Below, in pieces: positions 1 through 5,450 of a stretch of 6,455 nt of DNA. Below the pieces are notes generated by a model. The model worked only from the letters and a program-made list of their open reading frames with translations, did not search any database and was not told the origin of the DNA. The stretch spans positions 1 to 6,455 of the forward strand of contig CAJUJR010000116.1 in the NCBI GenBank assembly GCA_910586605.1. The letters run 5' to 3'. Positions within the stretch are counted from its first letter, which is position 1, and every line of letters starts with the position of its first letter. The DNA is from an uncultured Lachnospiraceae bacterium. Its GTDB lineage: Bacteria > Bacillota > Clostridia > Lachnospirales > Lachnospiraceae. Both the position numbers and the translations under genes were made by a program.

Positions 1-52
1 AAGATATTTTTTATTTCCTTAAGTCCGGCTACGATTGGCTGTGAATAGTAAC
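1..52 (+). repeat. Left member of an inverted repeat pair
   Basis: This segment matches the reverse complement of 6369-6416. The first 15 bases are identical, then 11 bases here and 7 in the partner do not align, then the last 26 bases (27-52) are identical. The inner end carries the 12-mer GTGAATAGTAAC (41-52), preceded by GGCT. The same 12-mer recurs elsewhere in intergenic DNA in this window. No coding potential is seen. The outer edge may continue left of the window, so the true boundary is unknown. It could be the end of a mobile unit or one copy of a dispersed intergenic repeat. Confidence 0.8.
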
Positions 53-184
53 ACACATTCTGAAAAATATTTTATCCCCAGTAACCTAACCTAGTATAAC
101 CTTCTGATTTTTCAGCAAATAACAGCCAAACCCCTACACAGCTATCAATATTAATAGCCATTTTAAAAAACTACCTTTAAATTA

Positions 185-202
185 CTACAATTTCAATTGT
201 AG
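185..202. promoter_or_regulatory. Short dyad, possible operator
   Basis: CTACAATTTCAATTGTAG has two perfect 8-base arms around a 2-base centre. It contains TACA and TGTA halves, as BlaI/CopY-type operators do, but their spacing of 8 bases is wider than the usual TACANNTGTA. It lies in a 360-base gene-free stretch downstream of the minus-strand anti-sigma operon, where no regulated gene is visible. No T-run follows on either strand that would make it a good terminator. The symmetry is seen; a function is only a possibility. Confidence 0.35.
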
Positions 203-264
203 AAAAAATCTGTTTAAGATTCAATACAGAAAATTGTTAAGGATTGATTATATTTTATGAAAGA

Positions 265-333
265 GTTACTTTTCACTCCATATCCAGCAGCAGAAACGCT
301 TACAGCACTGGATGCATAGGGGTGAAAAGTAAC
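265..333. repeat. Palindromic intergenic repeat (hairpin)
   Basis: The outer arms GTTACTTTTCACTCC (265-279) and GGGGTGAAAAGTAAC (319-333) pair at 14 of 15 positions. An inner pair, ATCCAG (282-287) and CTGGAT (308-313), extends the stem after a small asymmetric bulge. The end motif GTGAAAAGTAAC differs by one base from the GTGAATAGTAAC motif found elsewhere in the window, so this looks like a related small palindromic unit. It lies 28 bases beyond the anti-sigma stop codon and would form at the 3' end of that transcript, but it lacks a T-run and is not a standard terminator. Confidence 0.6.
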
Positions 334-360
334 ATGGAAGACACTGTAAAACCACTAAAT

Positions 361-1632
361 TTAATTAAAACTCCCATCCCAAAGCGGCATATTTGAAAGA
401 TATTTTCCTTCTACAGCAGGGACATAATAAGCGCCATATGTCTTCATACCATCCTGCTCTTCCTCCGGCAATTCCACATAAAAGCAATAATACGGCATAA
501 AATACTCTTCTCTTGCCCCTGTCCGATAGACAAGTTCTGTCTTGGCAAGAAATTCTTCGCCAGGAAGCTTATATGGGACTGTGGTTATATAATTTCCTTT
601 TAATAAAAGTTTTTTAGCCTCTTCTGTCTGAATTATCGGATAATCCCCCATTTTTTGTGATAAATCTGCCTGGCGGATGCTTGCCTGAAATAACCTTCCA
701 CTGTCATCACAATCAAATTCTGCCTGTCTGAAATTATAATTAATAACCCCTTCTATATTGTTTTTCCCTGCATCATAAAATGAAATCTGGTATTCCTGCT
801 GATAACCTGCATCATGTTTACTATAATCACCATGAAAAATATTTATCTGAGGGTCTTCCATGCAAAGAAAGCCTTTATACTGCCCAAGCAAATATTTTGC
901 CACAGAAACAGTTTCTTCATATGACGCAGAATTTCTAAAATTATACCTATCTGGCAGCTTTATCGCAGGTTCAAAAGAAACGGTTGCCTGCATCGTCCGG
1001 TCAACTGTGATTTCCATGCCATCTGCTTTGGCAATCAGCTTTGTCGGACTAAAGTATCCCTCTGGAACATCCCCCTCCATCTTTTCAGTAATCTCCTGCT
1101 TTACTGCCTCATCCGGCGCATCATCCTTAATTTCAAGAGATGCAGCATCCAGCCCAAGCCGTCCCGCAATCTCCAGCAGCAATTCCCTCATTTTCCCAAA
1201 ATCCGCGCCGGAGACAATAAAATCATTATCATATGACAGCCGATTCTTAAATACAGGCAAAGTTGACGGCTGCCTCTCCTCATTCCACGGATTATTGTTG
1301 GTTAGCTCTGAAATATCATAAGCCCAAAATCCTTCAAATCCCATTCCATCACTAGAATTTTCCGTGACAGAAAGCATAGGAAGTTTTTCTTCCTGAACTG
1401 ACTGATTTACATTTGCAGGCTTTAGCATAAGCATCCGTCTGCCGGCAATTACAGCTGTAATGATACAGATGCCTGCAACCGCCCATTTCCAATATCCTCC
1501 TGCCGCAGAAAAAATTTTTGAAAACATCACACCTTTTTGCACCTTCTTTTGCCTATTCCGCAAGCTGTCTGTCTCTCCAATAAATGTATTATCTAACAAA
1601 TTCAATGCATCACTAATCTGCTCTTCCTTCAT
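361..1632 (-). CDS. Probable membrane-anchored anti-sigma factor with large extracytoplasmic domain
   Basis: The 423-residue protein has a short cytoplasmic N-terminus (about 1-47, with an acidic helix-like stretch ISDALNLLDNTFIGE), one membrane helix at about 48-64 (WKWAVAGICIITAVIAG) followed by RR, and an outer domain of about 355 residues. This N-in one-pass layout, together with translational coupling to a sigma factor (ATGA overlap at 1629-1632), supports an anti-sigma role: holding the sigma at the membrane and releasing it on an envelope signal. The ribosome site GGAGGG lies about nine bases before the ATG. The outer part carries the motif YDISELTNNNPW (105-116); the remainder has many aromatic and acidic residues and no catalytic motif I can recognise. 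No zinc-binding HXXXCXXC (ZAS) motif is seen near the N-terminus. The anti-sigma role is inferred from context, and the signal is unknown. Confidence 0.75.
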   Translation of the reverse strand: MKEEQISDALNLLDNTFIGETDSLRNRQKKVQKGVMFSKIFSAAGGYWKWAVAGICIITAVIAGRRMLMLKPANVNQSVQEEKLPMLSVTENSSDGMGFEGFWAYDISELTNNNPWNEERQPSTLPVFKNRLSYDNDFIVSGADFGKMRELLLEIAGRLGLDAASLEIKDDAPDEAVKQEITEKMEGDVPEGYFSPTKLIAKADGMEITVDRTMQATVSFEPAIKLPDRYNFRNSASYEETVSVAKYLLGQYKGFLCMEDPQINIFHGDYSKHDAGYQQEYQISFYDAGKNNIEGVINYNFRQAEFDCDDSGRLFQASIRQADLSQKMGDYPIIQTEEAKKLLLKGNYITTVPYKLPGEEFLAKTELVYRTGAREEYFMPYYCFYVELPEEEQDGMKTYGAYYVPAVEGKYLSNMPLWDGSFN

Positions 1633-2189
1633 ATATTAAATCCCTCCTTCTTTAGATACCCCTTTAAGCCTATCCTGGTACGGTGCAGCATACTTTTGAC
1701 TTTAGGCACGCTCATATTATGATAAGAAGCTATTTCTTTGATAGAATCCATATAGTAATACCTGCCAACAAATGTCGTCCGCGCATCCCTGGAAAGCGTA
1801 CCAAGATAGGAATTGATAGCGTCTGCCAGCAAATGTAAATCCACCTCTTGTTCTGTTACATTGCCACTTGAGATACAGTCTTTCAATTCATCCAGCGAGA
1901 CAGCATATTCCGATGCACGCCGTTTTATCCTATTCCTTGTCCGAAAAATATCAATGGACAACTGCCTGGTAATTTTTCCAAGATAAGATGACAAGATGCA
2001 TGGCTTATGAGGCGGTATGGAATCCCATGCTTTCATATAGGTATCATTGACGCTCTCTTTGCTGTCCTCCAAATCAAATAGAATATTATAGGCAATTTTT
2101 AAAAGATAACTCCCATACTTTTCTTCCGTTTCACGGATGGCTGCTTCATCCCGCTGCCAGTACATTGCAACAATCCTGTCATCCTGCAT
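1629..2189 (-). CDS. ECF-type sigma-70 family RNA polymerase sigma factor
   Basis: The 186-residue protein has the two domains of an ECF sigma. Region 2 spans about 24-92 and includes EDSKESVNDTYMKAWDSI (41-58), the helix that normally contacts core polymerase, and the basic stretch RTRNRIKRR. Region 4 spans about 117-180 and holds a helix-turn-helix, SIKEIASYHNMSVPKVKSML (149-168), followed by HRTRIGLK. It should redirect polymerase to a small regulon. I chose the ATG at 2187-2189 because GGGAG lies seven bases upstream and the resulting length is normal for the family. The open frame runs on to a TTG at 2258, but that extension overlaps a candidate promoter and adds no conserved sequence. 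Its stop overlaps the start of the next gene, the likely anti-sigma. Identification is firm; the regulon is unknown. Confidence 0.92.
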   Translation of the reverse strand: MQDDRIVAMYWQRDEAAIRETEEKYGSYLLKIAYNILFDLEDSKESVNDTYMKAWDSIPPHKPCILSSYLGKITRQLSIDIFRTRNRIKRRASEYAVSLDELKDCISSGNVTEQEVDLHLLADAINSYLGTLSRDARTTFVGRYYYMDSIKEIASYHNMSVPKVKSMLHRTRIGLKGYLKKEGFNI

Positions 2190-2229
2190 AAAACCACTCC
2201 CTTCTGCTTTATTAACCACCTCAATAATA

Positions 2230-2257
2230 TACCCGATAAAAATGGAAACCGGTTGCA
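2230..2257 (-). promoter_or_regulatory. Candidate ECF-type promoter of the sigma/anti-sigma operon
   Basis: On the minus strand, TGCAAC (2257-2252) is followed after exactly 16 bases by CGGGTA (2235-2230). This resembles the ECF arrangement of a -35 with an AAC core plus a CGT-like -10, as in Bacillus SigW-type promoters (TGAAAC-16-CGTA). It would start transcription roughly 35 bases before the chosen ATG. Such a site fits positive autoregulation by the encoded sigma. A vegetative reading (TTGCAA with TATATT) has poor spacing of about 21 bases. The motif is seen; autoregulation is inferred. Confidence 0.5.
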
Positions 2258-2275
2258 AAAAATTTCATTTAACAC

Positions 2276-2314
2276 AAAAACCAGAGCGTATTTGAAAATT
2301 CATATACGCTCTGG
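2276..2314 (-). terminator. Intrinsic terminator of the BlaI/BlaR1-like operon
   Basis: On the minus strand, CCAGAGCGTAT and ATACGCTCTGG form a perfect 11-bp stem (2304-2314 with 2281-2291). After one T-T mismatch, four further pairs form around a tiny loop, and TTTTT (2280-2276) follows the stem directly. It lies about 130 bases after the protease stop codon and just upstream of the sigma promoter, so it should insulate the two operons. The plus strand has only CAAAATG after the stem, so it works better for the minus strand. Confidence 0.9.
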
Positions 2315-2331
2315 CAAAATGCACTTTCTTA

Positions 2332-2346
2332 ACAGTTCCTAACTGT
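2332..2346. promoter_or_regulatory. Small dyad in the BlaR1-like 3' region
   Basis: ACAGTT and AACTGT form a perfect 6-base inverted repeat around CCT. It lies between the terminator hairpin and the repeat cluster. The string AACAGTTCCT also occurs, inverted, at 6049-6058. No gene start lies close enough to suggest an operator, so no role can be assigned. Confidence 0.2.
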
Positions 2347-2349
2347 CTG

Positions 2350-2432
2350 CTATTCACATTTCCTATCCACGGTCACTACATATTATCTATTCACGGCCAT
2401 TCTTTTTTCAGAAATCGACCGTGAATAGTAAC
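2350..2432. repeat. Cluster of GTGAATAGTAAC-type repeat units
   Basis: Four related units lie in 83 bases. Three face one way: CTATTCACATTT (2350-2361), CTATCCACGGTC (2363-2374) and CTATTCACGGCC (2387-2398). One faces the other way: GACCGTGAATAGTAAC (2417-2432). The last two form an inverted pair matching at 11 of 12 positions. A further partial dyad, GTAACAATTGTCAC (2428-2441), runs almost to the stop codon of the protease gene. The cluster lies in the transcribed 3' region of the BlaR1-like gene, before its terminator. It could be a decayed, repeatedly inserted small element or a binding-site array. Confidence 0.65.
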
Positions 2433-2446
2433 AATTGTCACTATTA

Positions 2447-4621
2447 TTAATATAAATAGTCTGTCTTGACAACATGAAGTTCTGGAAACGCCATACTGCA
2501 ATACTCTGTCATCCCACCATAACATCCAGCATACATGCTGTCCCTATAACTTAACGAAGCATCGTCTGTAATATAATAATTCCTCATTGCAATATCATTT
2601 ATTGTTTCTTCTGACTGCAGCAAATATTTTCCACTTACCATCTCAAAACTGTCTCTCCTGTCTTTCTTAACAAAATCATAAAGGGCATAATATTTCACGC
2701 CATCATAACAAATGTATGTATAATAAACTGATCCATTTTCTTCTATCTTAGCATCCTCAATCAAATTATGCCCTGCAATAATGACAGAAGCTGCTTCTCC
2801 TCTCCCAGCCTTTTCTAAAAACGAGTCCCAAAGTTCCCTGCGGTACTCCTTTTGAAAAAACTCTACTCCCTTTTCTACATCTTCACAATAATAGCCAAGC
2901 GCCCCTACATAAAGTTCTTCACACTTTATACTTTCATTATAAGAACGTTTATAAGCGTAGGGCAGATCCCGTAGTTTCTTTTTCATCTCCTCCTCTTCAA
3001 ATACTGCCAATGCTTTCGCTTCTTTCTGCATCTTACCTTTCTCATAATAAGTAAAGTTATTAACTAACTGCTGTAAAGAAGAAGCGCTTACCCCAAAATC
3101 CCTTGCTTTTGTTGAACCTGCCGCCTTGCAGACAGCAGCGTCAATAAAATCCTCATTCTTCATCATAGCCCAGTCATAATGTAAATTAACCGTTTTTGTT
3201 GTGCCGCCATACTGCATTTCTTCATACGTCCACTGCACTGTCCTGATATCTGGGATTAACGCCAGAAAAACAGCAGAATAATCCCCTGTCAGCCTCCTGA
3301 AACTATCTGGGCGGACAATCCACATTGCAAAATCAATCCAAAGGACATCACCCTGTATTTCACAGGTAAATGGTTCTATCGACTCATCAAAAGATTCCAG
3401 GAAATCCTTTGAAATCACAGCAGTAAGAAGTTCCTTTACTGCTTTTTTATCTGTAACGTCCACTACCTTTTTCTTGTATAGCTGTTCCACCTCTTTTGTA
3501 TAATTCCCACCTTTCTGCATAGGAACGACTTCTGTGTCCGGACGGACCATCATACAAAGGACAGCAGCCAGGGCAACTACAACAATGCCAACCAAAACAA
3601 GCTCCATTTTTTCTTCTTTATACCGAATGCTGTGGAAAATCCTTCTCTTTACCATATTCTTCCCAAACTGCGGCTGATAGAATGGAATCTGGTGTCTCCC
3701 GTTTACTGCATTTGACAAAAGCACATAGCTGTACTGCTTTCTCTGCTCCTGCCCCATATTCCGCAAAACTGCATTATCACAAGCAATTTCCATATCATAA
3801 CATAAAAATATATATGCAAGCCAGACAAGCGGATGGAACCAATAAACCAGGCAAATAGCAAAACAGACTTTTTTCACAAGATAGTCCCTGCGGCGTATAT
3901 GTATTTTCTCATGTTCCAGTATATATCCCCTATCCCTCTCATTCAGCCCAAAGGGGAGATAAATCCTGCCACGGCAGATTCCAGTTACAAATGCAGATGG
4001 AATGCCATTACAGCAATAAACACCTTCTTCCTGTTTTATGGCATAACGCAGTTTCTTGTGAAGGCAAAATGCAAAAACAAACTCAGACAGCAAAGCCAGA
4101 ACCATTCCTGTAAACCACACCACACAAAGTACTTTGGTAAAAACAGGACCATCCCATTTCAAAATACCAGTCTCTGCAAAACCTTTATTTCCTGTATTTT
4201 TCACTCCACTCCCTGCTGCCAAGTCCAAATTCTTCTGTCCGAAATCCCCCTCTCCGCCTGAATCTTCCATTTTTTCTACTCTGCCGTCATTATGCGGCCT
4301 TCCAAAAGAAACCTTTTCCTTTCCACCATTCTCCAAAACAGAAGTTTCCTGCCCTGCTTCTGCAAAAAACCAGCTTCCTACCGTCTGCATGGCTGCATCT
4401 GGAATTACAGGCAAATAGATTTCAGACGGAATCCCTGCCGGACATACCAGGCGAAACCATACGACAAACCATAAAATATAAGTTAACAGACCTGAAATTC
4501 TCTTTATCCCAATTCGCAGCAGGAAAATTAATAGGATTACGGGAATTACCAAAAGGCTGCTTTCCAACACCCATTGAAACCAAACCATAAGCCCTTCCAT
4601 TCTTACTGGCAACCGCTGCAT
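2447..4621 (-). CDS. BlaR1-like M56 family zinc metalloprotease with non-PBP sensor domain
   Basis: This 724-residue membrane protease is predicted to sense an external signal and trigger inactivation of its partner repressor. From the chosen ATG, helices lie at about 17-36, 45-60 and 160-186, and a final anchor at 341-359. The zinc motif HEKIH (237-241) and downstream EIACD (278-282), with FHPLVW between, are the M56 signature and look intact. A hydrophilic loop of about 95 residues separates the second and third helices. The outer C-terminal region of about 360 residues has no SXXK/KTG penicillin-binding motifs; its first part (about 385-470) loosely resembles DUF4825 domains often fused to Lachnospiraceae M56 proteins. 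I placed the start at 4621, where GGAGGA lies 12 bases upstream; the frame also opens with GTG at 4681, sharing one base with the repressor stop, or could begin at ATG 4588 just before the first helix. Confidence 0.88.
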   Translation of the reverse strand: MQRLPVRMEGLMVWFQWVLESSLLVIPVILLIFLLRIGIKRISGLLTYILWFVVWFRLVCPAGIPSEIYLPVIPDAAMQTVGSWFFAEAGQETSVLENGGKEKVSFGRPHNDGRVEKMEDSGGEGDFGQKNLDLAAGSGVKNTGNKGFAETGILKWDGPVFTKVLCVVWFTGMVLALLSEFVFAFCLHKKLRYAIKQEEGVYCCNGIPSAFVTGICRGRIYLPFGLNERDRGYILEHEKIHIRRRDYLVKKVCFAICLVYWFHPLVWLAYIFLCYDMEIACDNAVLRNMGQEQRKQYSYVLLSNAVNGRHQIPFYQPQFGKNMVKRRIFHSIRYKEEKMELVLVGIVVVALAAVLCMMVRPDTEVVPMQKGGNYTKEVEQLYKKKVVDVTDKKAVKELLTAVISKDFLESFDESIEPFTCEIQGDVLWIDFAMWIVRPDSFRRLTGDYSAVFLALIPDIRTVQWTYEEMQYGGTTKTVNLHYDWAMMKNEDFIDAAVCKAAGSTKARDFGVSASSLQQLVNNFTYYEKGKMQKEAKALAVFEEEEMKKKLRDLPYAYKRSYNESIKCEELYVGALGYYCEDVEKGVEFFQKEYRRELWDSFLEKAGRGEAASVIIAGHNLIEDAKIEENGSVYYTYICYDGVKYYALYDFVKKDRRDSFEMVSGKYLLQSEETINDIAMRNYYITDDASLSYRDSMYAGCYGGMTEYCSMAFPELHVVKTDYLY

Positions 4622-4680
4622 TACAACGCAGTTTCCTCCAGCATAAAAAATGTATATAACCCGATGCATATCCCAAAACA

Positions 4681-5040
4681 CTATTTTGCACAGTGCTCTT
4701 CAATCATCTTCTTTAACTGCTCTGCCTCCTGTCCCGAAATTGTCCTCCCTTTCATAAATGCCGCCAGAAAACCTGGCAGGGAACCGCCAAAGGTTCTTTC
4801 TACAAAATAGTCGCTTTCCTCTTTTTGTACCTCTTCGCGTGAAATTAGCGCTGTCACAACAGCATCCTCATTTTTTAAAAACCCCTTGTCCTGCAGCTTC
4901 TTAATCTGGGTGTACGTCGTTGACTTTTTCCATCCGAGCCTTTCCCTGCACAGTTTTACAAGCTCCCCCGACCTGACAGGCCCTTCATCCCATACAACAC
5001 ACATAAAATAAAAATCACTGTCACATAACTTCATTCCCAT
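4681..5040 (-). CDS. BlaI/MecI/CopY family transcriptional repressor
   Basis: The 119-residue protein is the normal length for this family. It has an N-terminal winged helix (about 7-70), with GELVKLCRERLGWKKSTTY (25-43) as the DNA-reading part and VVTALISREE (61-70) as the wing and linker. A short C-terminal part (71-119, including FGGSLPGFLAAF) is the usual dimerisation and protease-sensitive region. It should bind as a dimer to operators at its own promoter and be inactivated when the M56 protease encoded directly downstream is triggered. GGGAG lies about nine bases before the ATG, supporting this start over the in-frame ATG two codons later. The stop TAG is followed closely by the protease gene, so the two are co-transcribed. 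Family assignment is firm; beta-lactam sensing is not implied. Confidence 0.93.
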   Translation of the reverse strand: MGMKLCDSDFYFMCVVWDEGPVRSGELVKLCRERLGWKKSTTYTQIKKLQDKGFLKNEDAVVTALISREEVQKEESDYFVERTFGGSLPGFLAAFMKGRTISGQEAEQLKKMIEEHCAK

Positions 5041-5088
5041 CTGCCAACTCTCCCTTTTACAAATGCTCTGCTTCCTATGCCATCCATT

Positions 5089-5107
5089 CTTAGGAACAGT
5101 TCTTTAG
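5089..5107. promoter_or_regulatory. Dyad in the repressor leader
   Basis: CTTAGGAACAGTTCTTTAG is an odd dyad centred on A5098. The core GAAC/GTTC is perfect and the flanks pair except at one position, with one G-T wobble. It lies about 50 bases upstream of the BlaI-family start and downstream of both candidate promoters, so a bound protein could block transcription. It lacks the TACA/TGTA halves of known BlaI/CopY operators. It is a possible operator or leader hairpin. Confidence 0.3.
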
Positions 5108-5108
5108 T

Positions 5109-5150
5109 GTTTATAAACCCGTATATAATCCATAATGAAACATGGGTCTA
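5109..5150 (-). promoter_or_regulatory. Candidate proximal promoter with palindrome at the start site
   Basis: On the minus strand, TAGACC (5150-5145) and TATATA (5127-5122) are separated by 17 bases; each matches the vegetative consensus at four of six positions. The perfect 10-base palindrome GTTTATAAAC (5109-5118) covers the predicted transcription start. A repressor bound there would block this promoter, which fits autoregulation by the BlaI-family protein. The boxes are only moderate and the operator role is inferred. Confidence 0.35.
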
Positions 5151-5173
5151 CAACAGCCGTCCTTTTCATTAAG

Positions 5174-5200
5174 TCTATAACAGCAGACCAAATTTGTCAA
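5174..5200 (-). promoter_or_regulatory. Candidate distal promoter for the BlaI/BlaR1-like operon
   Basis: On the minus strand there is a perfect TTGACA (5200-5195) and a TATAGA (5179-5174) preceded by TG in the extended -10 position (TGTTATAGA). The spacer is 15 bases, shorter than the ideal 17, which the extended -10 may offset. It would give a leader of about 125 bases before the repressor start, carrying the two dyads at 5089-5118. Confidence 0.45.
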
Positions 5201-5230
5201 GTGTTTTTTCTTTGATATCAGAACTACTGC

Positions 5231-5255
5231 GTTACTATTCACGGTCAATAGTAAC
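5231..5255. repeat. Compact inverted repeat of the GTGAATAGTAAC family
   Basis: GTTACTATT (5231-5239) and AATAGTAAC (5247-5255) are a perfect 9-base inverted pair around CACGGTC. The left 16 bases (5231-5246) are the exact reverse complement of 2417-2432. It sits between the divergent repressor and XRE genes, about 30 bases upstream of the distal repressor -35 box. It could be a minimal copy of the dispersed repeat or a site for a local regulator. Confidence 0.7.
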
Positions 5256-5297
5256 CAACCCAAGCACCTATAAGGAAAACCATTGAGAACCAAACCA

Positions 5298-5315
5298 TGT
5301 CAAACGCTTTTGACA
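5298..5315. promoter_or_regulatory. 18-base dyad, candidate operator upstream of the XRE gene
   Basis: TGTCAAA (5298-5304) and TTTGACA (5309-5315) are perfect 7-base arms around CGCT. Each arm contains TTGACA on one strand, so the site could also overlap -35 elements. It lies about 135 bases upstream of the XRE start in the divergent region and has the size and symmetry typical of operators bound by dimeric helix-turn-helix proteins. No well-spaced -10 follows on the plus strand. The only other plus-strand option is TTGATA (5343-5348) with GATAAT (5368-5373) at a long 19-base spacing. Operator function is inferred. Confidence 0.45.
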
Positions 5316-5450
5316 CAGCATTTCATAGAAAGACAAAGGATTTTGATAGAGTTTTAGAACACAAGATGATAATATACCATTATCCAAGAGCTGGAAAATT
5401 TTCAACCCTGGTACTCAAGGATACGGACTAAAATAGAAAGGAGAAAAAAA

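Noticed and set aside
258..320. 20-codon plus-strand ORF beginning ATGAAAGAG
   Set aside because: It runs through the palindromic repeat, and its possible AAGGA site is about 13 bases away; chance is the simpler explanation.
860..1321. Plus-strand open frame of 153 codons
   Set aside because: It lies antisense inside the anti-sigma gene, is Ser/Ala/Pro-rich with no domain, and has no ribosome site; it is a shadow frame.
2350..2432. CRISPR array
   Set aside because: The units are short, degenerate, unevenly spaced and in mixed orientation, with no spacers of constant length and no cas genes.
3833..4474. Overlapping plus-strand open frames of 60-142 codons
   Set aside because: They are antisense to the M56 protease gene, overlap one another and encode low-complexity sequence without motifs.
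4422..4703. Minus-strand frame of 93 codons overlapping the M56 start
   Set aside because: It is an out-of-frame reading of the protease N-terminus and repressor end; the real frame has clear membrane helices and the M56 signature.
2447..5040. True beta-lactam resistance operon (blaI-blaR1)
   Set aside because: There is no beta-lactamase or PBP2a gene nearby and the sensor lacks penicillin-binding motifs; only the family relationship is supported.
5111..5293. Minus-strand frame of 60 codons in the divergent region
   Set aside because: It runs across the candidate promoters and the inverted repeat, has no good ribosome site and no recognisable family.
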